Made by a program: the position numbers and the translations under genes. Under the pieces are notes generated by a model. It had not been told where the DNA came from. It saw nothing but the letters and a program-made list of their open reading frames with translations, and made no database searches. Positions 20,101-30,187 of a DNA stretch of 64,000 nucleotides are shown here, one piece after another. The DNA is from Posidonia oceanica (Eukaryota > Streptophyta > Magnoliopsida > Alismatales > Posidoniaceae): NCBI GenBank assembly GCA_037176725.1, contig JAZBRS010000014.1, positions 80,086,501-80,150,500 of the forward strand. The letters are read 5' to 3'. Each line of letters opens with the position of its first letter. The first letter of the stretch is position 1.

Positions 20101-23021
20101 TGATGCTTTCCCGCCGCCCAGAAGTAGCTTTCCCAATCTCCTGCTCCGTCCTCGACTCGCCGGTCAGTTCTCCTTCTCCGGCGCCGGCTGCTGTTCCTCC
20201 GGACGCTCCGACCAACAGAATGCCGCTCCAGCAGTCTCCGAAGCTCCGCACGAATGCCAGCATCAAGCTCCGCCCTCCCGCGCCTCCTCAGCCTCCCCTG
20301 TCGGCGGCCACGAGTACTGCCGGCGTTCTGCTACAGTACTCGTCGCCGTCGACCAGTTACTGTGCATTTATTTTCTTGTTTATATAGTTTTAGGTGTAAA
20401 TATTGCATGTCTAGCTTAAGTTCTGTTATTTTTGCGTTTCAGTCCTCCTGCCATTTATTCTGCTTAGTTTTTAATTAAGTACCATGCTAAATTGCAGCTT
20501 ATGTTTCTGTTTTTCCATATTTGCCTTTTAGTCCTGTTACTGTGCTGTGCTGTTATAATATTTTGTAGTTTAGCCCCTCTGCTTTTGGTTTTTGCATGTA
20601 AGTCCTGTCTTAAATCAGTTCATTCATTTGCATGTATTTTGCCATACTGCATTGCATTCTAGGACCTTCTTAGTTTCTGTTTTTGCATTTTAGTCCATTA
20701 CACTGTAGGACTTAGGTTTTATTTTTATTTTTCGCTTGCTGCATTGCATATTTTTCCCCCTGGTTTTGCATTTTTGCATATAGGTCCATTTTAAATGGAC
20801 AGTAGCTGTTATGCATGTATTTTAGCCTATTAAATTGCATTTTCAACCCTGTTTTTTTCAAAAATTACACTGCAGTCCTGTTATCTGATTTTCAGAACAT
20901 TTTTTCCATATGAAATTGCATATTTGACCCCTGCATGATTTAAAAATCACACATAGGTCCTTGCATCTTTCAAAAAACTATGTAAAAAGACCATTTTGCC
21001 CCTAACTTGCATCCTAGCTCCTATGCTTACCAAATTGCATATAGACCCTCCCCTAGTATCCTCAGACTCCCCAGAACCTTGTTTTCTGGAAAATTTGCAT
21101 TTTAGACCCCAGTTTTTTCCAAAATTACATTCTGATTTCTTTTTGGCTTCAAAACCTCTTCTAAAGCATACCTTCTTTTCAAAACAGCTTTCTGAGCTTA
21201 GTTTTTTTGCAAAATGAAGCCCTGTCCTCCCCTGTTTTCAAAATCCTTTCCTGTGGGCCCCTGTTTTCTGGAAAATTTGCATTTTTAGTCCCTTTCTCCC
21301 TCAAAATGCTTTCTGAACTCCTGGCTTTTCCAGTTGCTTCTCTTCGCTTTTTCTTGCTTTTGCATACATCCTGCATTCATTTAGTCTTGCATTTTAGCAT
21401 CCTTCTGCACACACTAAGCACTTTTAGCTCCCTTTCACCTGGGAGGACCTTTTTGCACATCCCTAGGGCCTCCTGAACACCTAGATCTGTTCTTCTCCCC
21501 TATTCTGGCCCTCCTGCCTTGGAGCTGCGATATCTTCTGATCCGGCTGTTGGATCTTCTCAAGTAAGCTGCCCAGGCGACCGCAGCGAAGCGCTCTTCAG
21601 CATGGACCAGACGGATCTCAGATCAGGCTCCTGGATTTCCAGGTATGTCCTCCTGAACCCCTGCATTGCATTCATTTGCATGCCATTTGCACAGTTTTCC
21701 TTGTTTTCGCTTTCTGTTTCTTTGAGCATGTAGAATAGGGTCTCCCCTTTCTGCTTGTATCTTCCAATCCCCGTTTCGCGTATTCCTGAGTGTTTTGTGT
21801 TGTGTTTTCCCTGGATTTACCACTTAATGTGACTTTCTTCCCCCTTTTCCATGATCCGATCGCATCGCGAGCTTTGGGCAGCATGCGAGACACACCGTGG
21901 AACGGTTCAGCGGGAAACAGTCGTAAAGAGGTGGTAATCCCTCCGTTTGCCCCCTCTCCCCTCTGTAGGTCTTCACAACTACCCTGAGTGGTCCTAAACG
22001 ACGTCTGTTCTTACACACACGTTGTTTCGCCTCCCCTTTGGCCTCTTCTAATCTTTTCCTGCATTCTTGCATTCGCATGGCTTTTTCCGAGGTTTTTGCT
22101 TCGTTGTTTTGGCACCGGTTCGCGTGCCTATTCTCGTTTTGGCACCGTTTTGCGTGCCCCTCAGTTTTCTTGCCTTGTTTTGCGCGCTGCCTTGCTTTCT
22201 CGCTTGTTTTGCGTGCCGCTCTCGTTTTTGCACCGTTTTGCGTGCCTCTTTGCTCCCTTGTCTCGTTTTACGTGCTGTCTTGCTTTCTCGCTTGTTTTGC
22301 GTGCCGGTTTTATTCTTTCGCTCCGTTCTGCGTGCCATGCTCTTTTCTCGTCTAGTTTTGCGTGTTTTACGCCGTTTTCCCTTGCATGCCGACTACATTG
22401 CATGGTTTCCTCGTTGTTTTGCTTTCTCGCCTGCATTTGCATATAGGGCTGTGATGCTTACTGTCTGGAGTTCTCACGAGCTAGGTTTCGCCTGGTTCGG
22501 AACACAGACAGCGCAGCTGAGCACTTAGAGAGCACGTTTACTTCCTTGCTTTGTTTCTTCCCACTTAGAGCACACCTTGGGCATTCATTTAGGCATTTAT
22601 AGGCACATAGGCATTCAATCTTTCATTTCCCTGCGTATGCGAGCGTAAGCCTAGAAAGACCGATTCTCGGGCATGTCGGGGGTGCCTAACACCTTCCCCG
22701 CGCGTAACAGGAGTCCTTACCCTGTCTTCTGGCCCGCAATGACCGTACTGCCCTCATCCTAGGCTAGAGTCATCTCATTTGCATGTATTTGCATTTGTTT
22801 CCTTTGCATTGCTTTGCTTTGCATTTTTTGCTTGGTTTTGCGTGTTAATTCACGCATTTCCCCCGATTTTCCTTGTCTCCCGTTAATGGACATGGTGGCG
22901 ACTCTGATTTGTCTTATCTTTCATTTTTCTCCTCGATTTCAAGCGTTTTCGAGTTGAGCCTCTTCCTCGGATCCAATCACCGCTAAATCTAGCGAGCCTG
23001 ATTCCGATCGGGATCGCTACA
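17184..23021 (+). mobile_element. LTR2, 5.84-kb Ogre-type LTR
   Basis: TGTTGACACCCC to GGGATCGCTACA, aligned with LTR1 at a constant offset of about 10,506 bp. It ends exactly at its 3' terminus and is followed not by a PBS but by the protease-proximal pol frame of element C. This is what insertion of the A-B composite into C would give (predicted target duplication ATTAC, 23022-23026). It contains the candidate TATA (19077-19084), donor (21643), conserved block (22631-22738) and internal PBS-like copy (22895-22906). No protein is encoded. Confidence 0.95.
19077..19084 (+). promoter_or_regulatory. Candidate TATA box of LTR2
   Basis: CATATAAG, identical in place and context to the site at 8571-8578 in LTR1. 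Motif-based only. Confidence 0.45.
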
Positions 23022-26000
23022 ATTACGGAGCCCCAGGTCATCTCTTTCACGAGTGATGAGCTACCTCCGGCGGGGATTAATCACAACCAGCCCCTATTCG
23101 TCACGGTGCAGTTCAAAAACTTTCGCATTCCCCTAACACTGGTTGATAATGGGTCAGGCATTAAGGTCTGCCCCTTGCGTACAGCAACCAAGCTCGGATT
23201 CAAAGCCGAGGACATCACGCCAGCCGTGAAGGGAATGACAGCCTTTGACAACACTCACCATGACGCTCTAGGGATTCTGATTATCCTCCTGGCTATCGGT
23301 CCGGTCGTCTTCGACGTAGAATTCTATGTCGTCGACTTGAAGCCTAACTTCAATCTTCTGCTTGGGCGCCCTTGGCTCCACAAGCATCAGGTCCTTCCTT
23401 CGACCCTCCATCGAATGATAAAGTACCGTCGTGGCGATGATGTCATTGTCGTCATGGCGGAGAACTTTGAGAAGGAGCGGATTGAAGCGGTCTCTCCCGT
23501 GTCCTCGCAATCTATCCCGTTTGACCCCGAGACATCTGAAGCCCTCTATCGCGTTAATCGGTGTGAGCCGATTAACTTCATTCCTGATCTTGAACGTGTC
23601 AACTCCTTGACCGTTCACAGCAACCCCTTTCGAATGGTCGAGAATGTATGTCACAGGTGGGGTTACATAAAGGGTACGCCACTCGGGCGTCACGGCCAAG
23701 GGATCGCGGAGCCGATCGTAGCAGTGGAGCGAAGGAAATCTGAAGGCCTCGGCTACGAACCCAAGACCAACGAAGATCACTACTTCCAACTCAAGGACCA
23801 TGCACCAGCCATTCCCAGAGACCTCACTAACTTTACCAGTGCAGGAATTCTGGAATCAACCGATTACCAAGCCACAGCGCCGGCAGAGGATTGGGTGTGT
23901 ATTGAGGACTACTACTCGGATGAGGAGCAGTCTGATGCAACAGAGGCAGTCCCAATCAACCCAGCAGAAACAGTAGTCAGAGCAGAGGCCCCACAATCAT
24001 TCTATTCAGCTTTTCCTTTGGCAGAAACAGCAGGCAGCTCAGCAGGCCCTGTGGCAGAACTGGTAAGTTCCCACTCTCTTGCAGCCACATCAGCTTCTCA
24101 AGATCAGACAGCAACAGTGCAGGAGTCAGGGACACTCCTTCTGGCAGAACCAAGCATGCTACCAGCGGTCACAGAAACATCAGTGCCACTGTCCCTATCT
24201 CTGGAGGGGCAGTTAATCAACTCAGTCAGTAGCGTGGCCCAGCCCGCACCCTCAGCATCATCTTCAGGAATGCAGCTGGCGCAGTCCGCTCCGCATTCTC
24301 CTGACAACCTGCAGCAGCTCTCATGGCAAGACCCTATGGCGTCAGAGGCTGCGCTCTCTCAGTTACGGCCCGATACAAAAGGCCAACTGAGCACTACATT
24401 CTCCGGGCCCTTGAGCCCTCCAAAGAGCACCCCTGCTTATTCTTCAGCAGTGACCCTGGCAGCATATCCATCTATGGCACCGCTGACTTGTCTATTTGGG
24501 CCTTCTACATCAGAGTCGCCACCATCGGACGCGCCCGTGAACCAGATCATGCAGATTCCCAGGGCAGCAATCCGCCTTGCAGCCGGGCCAGTGCCGCAGG
24601 CCCCCGGCGCCTACTACGTCGACTCCCCCTCAGACGAGGAAGAAGGAGTGGCGATAGAGGCCCAGGTCGATTCTTGGATGTCCGACTTAGAGCTACTCTA
24701 TCAAGAACAAATCAAGTCGATAGCAGAAGACCTGGCAGAGCATCAAGCTGCAGAAAGGAAAGGAAAAGCCGTAGTTACGGATCCTCCTCTGCAAGAGGAC
24801 CATGCTTCTATCATGGTCCTAGAAGACTCAGCAGCACCGGACTCCCCTAGACCAGATGAGCTCATCACTCTTCAACCAGAAGGTAGGTCTAGGTGGTTTG
24901 TGCAACCCATGCCTCACCTGAGCTATGCATCGAGCGGCAGTGACCAGATCAGCCGCCAGTCCGGCATATCCTCCACGAGCACACTAGAAGACCTAGAGGG
25001 AGGAGCATCAGCAGTAGAAGCAGCAGCAGCAGAACAGAATGCCTCAGCAGTAAAGCAGTCAGCAGCCTCAGCAGCACAGTCGGCAGAACAGTCAGCAGAG
25101 CACTCAGCAGAGTCAGTCAGGCCAGAGAGAGCAGCAGAAGGAGTTGTTGGGACGGAGGTCGCGCACCGAGGCTACAAGAATACTCGAGTAAGCGTGACCA
25201 TCCTAAAGCGTCACCAGGGCCAAGCAGCGGAACACATACACTCTTTCAACATCACAAGCCCTTCCTTCGAGAAAGAGATCCTCTCAGAACTTGTTGCTTA
25301 TGGAGAAGAGGATGATACGGGCACAGACGAGACTGACAAACCTTTGCCCAAGTTCCGGCCCTATGACGACGACCCAGAAGGCCCCAACCTCCATGTCGAA
25401 GAAGAAACGGAGGTTGTCAACATTGGCACAGCTGAGGAAGTCAGAGAAGCTTGCATCAGTGCCCAGCTGTCCGCCCAGGCTCGAGCTGAATTCATCGCAT
25501 TCCTGAAAGAATATGCGGATGTCTTCGCCTGGAGTTATGAAGATATGGTCGGCCTTGACATAGAGATAGTGGTGCACAAGCTGCCATTAAATCCAGATGC
25601 CAAGCCAGTAAAGCAGAAGCTAAGAAGATGGCGACCGCAGTGGCTGCTCATGATCAAAGAAGAGATAATGAAGCAGCTTGGAGTCAACTTTCTGAAGGTC
25701 GTTCTTTATCCTGAATGGCTGGCAAACATTGTACCTGTGCCAAAGAAAGATGGCCGAATCCGGATCTGCATCGACTACATGGACCTGAACAAGGCGAGTC
25801 CCAAGGACGACTTTCCATTGCCCCACATTGACGTCCTAGTCGATAATACAGCGGGCCACAAAATGCTCTCCTTCGTGGACGGCTTCTCTGGATACAATCA
25901 GATCAAATTGGCAGAAGAAGACATGGAAAAAACTTCATTCATCACCCCTTGGGGAGTCTTCTGCTACCAAGTCATGCCGTTCGGCCTGAAGAATGCTGGT

Positions 26001-26972
26001 GCAACCTATCAGAGGGCCATGACTGCGCTATTCCACGACCTCATGCACCAAGAAGTGGAGGTCTATGTAGACGATATGATTGCCAAAACCAAAGAGCCCC
26101 AGGATCATCTTGCCTGTCTCAGAAAGCTCTTTGACCGTCTACGGAAGTACAAGCTGCGCTTGAATCCCAAGAAGTGCGTATTCGGGGTATCTTCTGGCAA
26201 ATTGCTCGGCTACATTGTTAGCCAAAGGGGGATTGAGGTAGACCCGTTGAAAGCACAAGCCATCGTGGACATGCCACCCCCTAGAACTGAAAGAGAAGTC
26301 AGAAGTCTGCTTGGGTGTTTACAATATATCAGTCGCTTCATTGCACAGCTTACACCCATCTATGAACCCATTTTCAAGCTCTTGAGGAAGAATGCGCAGA
26401 TTCACTGGAGCGAGGAGTGTCAAGCTGCATTTGCCAAGATCAAGCAGCTGCTGATCAAGCCTCCTGTCCTGATCCCGCCTACGCCAGGGAGACCCTTACT
26501 TCTCTACCTTTCTACCATGCAGCATTCCATGGGCGCCGTCTTGGGCCAGCATGACGAATCTGGTAGAAAGGAGCGCGCCATCTACTACCTGAGCAAGAAA
26601 TTTAATGAATGCGAAGCCAGGTACAGTACACTAGAGAAGACTTGCTTGTCACTTGTCTGGGCTGCACAGAAGCTGAGGCACTACCTGGTGGCATACCCAG
26701 TGCAGCTCTTATGCCGGCATGATCCTATCAAGTTCCTCTTTCAGAAGCCGGCCATGGTGGGCAGATGTGCCAAGTGGCAGGTGTTATTGTCCCAGTACGA
26801 CATCACCTTTGTCACACAGAAGTCCATGAAGGGTCAAGCAATGGCAGACCATCTTGCTGACCTCCCTCTGCCTGAATACCAACCCCTCCAGACGCAGTTC
26901 CCTGATGAAGACATTCTTTTTGCAATGGAGGACTCTGAGCAGAAAGATCCTGAAGAAGCAGAGGAATGGTAG
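23022..26972 (+). CDS. pol: Ogre-like protease, RT and degenerate RNase H (element C pol, first part)
   Basis: Frame open from the LTR2 junction to an in-frame TAG at 26970-26972. The true start lies upstream in interrupted sequence; a GTG at 23106 is internal. The aspartic protease has its catalytic Asp in VDNGS (codon 42 from 23022). Codons about 205-250 hold a glycine-rich stretch, WGYIKGTPLGRHGQGIAEP then EGLGYEP, resembling a G-patch. A Ser/Ala/Gln/Glu-rich linker of about 480 codons (23800-25290) follows. The reverse transcriptase (about 25500-26340) has CIDYMDLNKASPKDDFPLP, FVDGFSGYNQIKL, MPFGLKNAGATYQRAM and YVDD at codon 1015. The RNase H after it (LLLYLSTMQHSMGAVLGQ) lacks the usual first catalytic Asp, as is typical of Tat elements. 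The stop is followed by the rest of pol in the same frame. Confidence 0.92.
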   Translation: MTEPQVISFTSDELPPAGINHNQPLFVTVQFKNFRIPLTLVDNGSGIKVCPLRTATKLGFKAEDITPAVKGMTAFDNTHHDALGILIILLAIGPVVFDVEFYVVDLKPNFNLLLGRPWLHKHQVLPSTLHRMIKYRRGDDVIVVMAENFEKERIEAVSPVSSQSIPFDPETSEALYRVNRCEPINFIPDLERVNSLTVHSNPFRMVENVCHRWGYIKGTPLGRHGQGIAEPIVAVERRKSEGLGYEPKTNEDHYFQLKDHAPAIPRDLTNFTSAGILESTDYQATAPAEDWVCIEDYYSDEEQSDATEAVPINPAETVVRAEAPQSFYSAFPLAETAGSSAGPVAELVSSHSLAATSASQDQTATVQESGTLLLAEPSMLPAVTETSVPLSLSLEGQLINSVSSVAQPAPSASSSGMQLAQSAPHSPDNLQQLSWQDPMASEAALSQLRPDTKGQLSTTFSGPLSPPKSTPAYSSAVTLAAYPSMAPLTCLFGPSTSESPPSDAPVNQIMQIPRAAIRLAAGPVPQAPGAYYVDSPSDEEEGVAIEAQVDSWMSDLELLYQEQIKSIAEDLAEHQAAERKGKAVVTDPPLQEDHASIMVLEDSAAPDSPRPDELITLQPEGRSRWFVQPMPHLSYASSGSDQISRQSGISSTSTLEDLEGGASAVEAAAAEQNASAVKQSAASAAQSAEQSAEHSAESVRPERAAEGVVGTEVAHRGYKNTRVSVTILKRHQGQAAEHIHSFNITSPSFEKEILSELVAYGEEDDTGTDETDKPLPKFRPYDDDPEGPNLHVEEETEVVNIGTAEEVREACISAQLSAQARAEFIAFLKEYADVFAWSYEDMVGLDIEIVVHKLPLNPDAKPVKQKLRRWRPQWLLMIKEEIMKQLGVNFLKVVLYPEWLANIVPVPKKDGRIRICIDYMDLNKASPKDDFPLPHIDVLVDNTAGHKMLSFVDGFSGYNQIKLAEEDMEKTSFITPWGVFCYQVMPFGLKNAGATYQRAMTALFHDLMHQEVEVYVDDMIAKTKEPQDHLACLRKLFDRLRKYKLRLNPKKCVFGVSSGKLLGYIVSQRGIEVDPLKAQAIVDMPPPRTEREVRSLLGCLQYISRFIAQLTPIYEPIFKLLRKNAQIHWSEECQAAFAKIKQLLIKPPVLIPPTPGRPLLLYLSTMQHSMGAVLGQHDESGRKERAIYYLSKKFNECEARYSTLEKTCLSLVWAAQKLRHYLVAYPVQLLCRHDPIKFLFQKPAMVGRCAKWQVLLSQYDITFVTQKSMKGQAMADHLADLPLPEYQPLQTQFPDEDILFAMEDSEQKDPEEAEEW

Positions 26973-28691
26973 CTCTACTTTGATGGTGCAATCAACAAGA
27001 AGGGCCGAGGCGTAGGCGCAGTGCTGACCACGCCCCAAGGACAGATGACTCCTTTCGCAAGGAAGCTGACTTTCACCTGCACAAACAACGAAGCAGAGTA
27101 CGAAGCGTGCATCCTGGGGTTGAAAGTCGCCCTCGAGCATGAGGCGCAGAAGCTGCATGTGCACGGCGATGCCATGCTGGTGATTTCTCAAGTGAACGGC
27201 GATTGGAAGACAAAAGATCCCAAGCTTGTGCCGTATCACGAACACCTACTGAGGCTGATGGAAAAATTCAAGAGCATCCGCTTCACGTACCTGAACAGAG
27301 CAAAGAACGCGTATGCAGATGCGCTAGCAACTCTGGCATCCTGGCTCACCATTTCAGAAGACAGCACTGTGGATGTATTAGTCACTCGCATTGAACAGCC
27401 TGCATACTGCATGAGCATAGAGGAAGCGGATCCCGTAGAGAGGCAGCCCTGGTATCAAGACATAAAATCCTTCCTGGAGTCTGGTAGCTTTCCTCCTGAT
27501 ACCACGGCAACAGACAAGAGGACTTTGGCGCGTCTGGCGTCAAAGTATGTGTTAGGGGCCGGGCAGCTGTACAGAAGGTCATACAATCAGATGCTGCTGT
27601 GCTGCCTGAACAAATCGGAGGCTGACACGCTGATGCTTCAAGTGCACGCGGGGACCTGTGGCCCGCACATGAACGGCGTCCTCCTGGCCAAGAAGATCAT
27701 GCTGCAAGATTATTTCTGGCAGACCATGGAAGTCGACTGCTGCTGGCTCGTGCGTAGATGCCACAACTGTCAAATCCATGGTAACTTCATCAAGGCCCCT
27801 CCACATCAGCTACACAACATGTCTTCGCCATGGCCTTTCTCCACCTGGGGGATCGATGTCATCGGCGCCATCCACCCTGCTGCTTCGAATAGTCATCGTT
27901 ACATTCTAGTAGCGATCGATAACTTTACCAAGTGGGTGGAAGCAGCCTCTTACAGGACAGTCACCGCTGCGGCAACAGAAAAATTTATCAGAAACAATAT
28001 TGTTGCCCGATATGGGGTCCCGCACTCTGTCAACTCTGATAACGGCTCAAACTTCATTGCCAAAAGGATCGAAGAATACCTGCAAAGTCTCAAGATCAAG
28101 CACCATCGATCCTCGTCCTATCGGCCACAGATGAACGGAGCAGTGGAATCTGCAAACAAGAACATTGTCAAGATCCTGAAGAAAATGGCAGAAATCCACA
28201 AGGATTGGCACGACAAGCTCCCGTACGCGCTCTGGGCGTACAGGACATCAATCCGGACCTCTACAGGAGCCACCCCGTACTCTCTGGTGTACGGCATGGA
28301 AGCGGTGTTACCTGTTGAAGTGGAGATCCCCTCCCTGTGGATCCTGCGGGAAGCTGAGTTGGAAGAAGCAGAATGGGTCGAAGACCGCTGCGTCCAACTG
28401 AACCTGATTGATGAGCGCAGATTGCAAGCCATGCACAACGCTCACTGCTATCAGAAGCGGATGGCCAGAGCATTCTTGAAGAAGGTCCAGCCCAGAAGCT
28501 TCCAGCCAGGGGACCTTGTCTTGCGTGCCATTCATTTGCCTGACGGTCGAGGGAAATTCCGACCCAATTGGCGTGGCCCCTTTGTGGTCAAGCAGATCTT
28601 TTCGGGAGGCACTGTAACTCTTGAGGATATGGACCGAGTCGAGCAGTCTGAGCCCGTCAACCTCTGCTATCTGAAGAAATACTATCAGTAG
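26973..28691 (+). CDS. pol: Ogre-like second RNase H and integrase (element C pol, second part)
   Basis: Continues the pol frame after the TAG at 26970 without a frameshift, to TAG 28689-28691. It begins LYFDGAINKKGRGVGAVL, an archaeal-type RNase H with FDGA (Asp codon 1321 counted from 23022), NNEAEYEA, HGDAMLVISQ and YADALATLAS, so all four acidic positions are kept. The integrase has the zinc-finger HAGTCGPH and CHNC, and D,D35E residues at codons 1612 (WGIDVIG), 1673 (SDNGSNF) and 1709 (GAVESANK), exactly 35 residues apart between the last two. The C-terminal module is WRGPFVVKQIF and there is no chromodomain. Apart from the single stop the frame looks intact, so the copy is young or recently active. 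Confidence 0.92.
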   Translation, partial: LYFDGAINKKGRGVGAVLTTPQGQMTPFARKLTFTCTNNEAEYEACILGLKVALEHEAQKLHVHGDAMLVISQVNGDWKTKDPKLVPYHEHLLRLMEKFKSIRFTYLNRAKNAYADALATLASWLTISEDSTVDVLVTRIEQPAYCMSIEEADPVERQPWYQDIKSFLESGSFPPDTTATDKRTLARLASKYVLGAGQLYRRSYNQMLLCCLNKSEADTLMLQVHAGTCGPHMNGVLLAKKIMLQDYFWQTMEVDCCWLVRRCHNCQIHGNFIKAPPHQLHNMSSPWPFSTWGIDVIGAIHPAASNSHRYILVAIDNFTKWVEAASYRTVTAAATEKFIRNNIVARYGVPHSVNSDNGSNFIAKRIEEYLQSLKIKHHRSSSYRPQMNGAVESANKNIVKILKKMAEIHKDWHDKLPYALWAYRTSIRTSTGATPYSLVYGMEAVLPVEVEIPSLWILREAELEEAEWVEDRCVQLNLIDERRLQAMHNAHCYQKRMARAFLKKVQPRSFQPGDLVLRAIHLPDGRGKFRPNWRGPFVVKQIFSGGTVTLEDMDRVEQSEPVNLCYLKKYYQ

Positions 28692-30187
28692 CCGAAAGCG
28701 GCCCCGTTGCAGATGCCCTTCTCCCACCTGCACTTGCATTCTCGCCTCCTTGCTTCACCTCTATTTCAAATCATCATCATCATCCTTTCCACTCTTGCAT
28801 CCCCTCCTTTCGAATCATCATCGTCATCCTCTCAAGCATTGTATCTTGTGCCCGATGATGACAACCGGAAGTGCTTGCCTACTCTGGAAAGAGTCACCCT
28901 GCCTCACCTGGCACTACTTAGATGTCTTAGCGAGTGAGGGAGCCACCACCAATAAGGACAGGCGAACTGCCCAATCTCACAAGGACATACACCTCTGAGG
29001 GAGAAAAAAATGTTAGGTTGTGAGTTTGAAAAAAGTGAGAATAGACATCTAGGTTTGGGCACCTCCAAGGAACAGAAGACGAAGACAGAAGCCGGCCCTA
29101 GAGATAGGGGTGTGCAGTCTAACCCTGCTCCTTCTACCCATCACACAGCAGACCCAAAGCCTAAATCCATTACATTTCAAACACCCTCCTTTTGCCACCA
29201 AAATGGGGATAGCAAAAACCTGAAAAAAAAAAAAAAAAAAAGAGAAAAACAAAACAACAAGCAAAAAAAAAAAGGAGAAAAGAGATAGAACAAAAAACCA
29301 AAAAAAAAAAGAGAAAAAGCAAGCAAAGCAAAAAACAAAAAAACAAGAAAAAAGGCAAAATGTAGCCCGAAAAACACAGGCACCGCTATCCCCCATGCCT
29401 CACTAGAGATCCCCAGCATGTCAAGCCTAAAAGGGTCTACCACATCCTCCTAAGAGCGAACACTCACCCTTCTCCTAGCTAGGGGCAGAGAAAGACTGCA
29501 TACCTATGAGGGAGAAACCTTTCAAAAAAAGAGAGCTGAAAGAATAGGTGTAGGTCCAGAGAGTGCAGCCAGTAGCCTGTCCTCACCACATCACCACCTG
29601 TATAATGCCAACAACCTGTTCCGGAGCGCCACCAATAAGCCGAGAGTCTGAGTAGGGCCCAGTGAGTCAAGGACCACTCCCTTCCTCTGCAGCAGGCACC
29701 AAAGCACTCCGTACGCTGAGGGCACTCAAGCATACCCATCCACCCAAGCATATCCATCCATCTAAGCATACTCATCCATCCAAGCATACTACTCATCTTC
29801 CTAAGCATATCACCTGCATCATGCATACGAGCATCCTCTTTCATTCCTTTCCTCTTCCATCAATCTCTCCGCTCTGCAACACGCTCAGGCCCTGAGGCAG
29901 TACTTCTCCCCAGCAGAGGCACATCGACGACACTCAAGCTGCGCTGGTCCAGATTTCCTACCAACCCTCGCCCCTCGTGTCCGCAAGGCTGCTGCAGAAT
30001 CCCCCTACTTATCAGTGCTCAATTGCTATGTTCTGTTATCACTTTGCCTAAATGCATATTGGAATTACATTTTCAATCTCAGCTTCTGCTTGTTGTCAAA
30101 GAATATACGCCTGCGAGATCTGACTGTTTATTGATAGCAGGTACCTTAAGCCTTGCAGTAATCAGCCTGTCTTCTGCAACCAGTATA
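28692..30187 (+). other. Element C spacer between pol and aORF
   Basis: Counterpart of 459-1929 in A. It contains ATCATC-rich and C/T-rich sequence, the conserved GGAAGTGCTTGCC segment, a purine A/G tract at about 29221-29360, (CATCCA)n-like words at 29730-29800, and the CTGGTCCAGATTTCC block at 29944. A CAG/GTAC junction at about 30138-30144 precedes the aORF and could be a splice acceptor. No ORF is credible. Confidence 0.7.

Noticed and set aside
6678..23021. LTR1/LTR2 repeat as an assembly duplication
   Set aside because: The copies differ throughout, most at their 3' part, and lie in different contexts (PBS after LTR1, pol after LTR2), so a collapsed or duplicated contig is unlikely.
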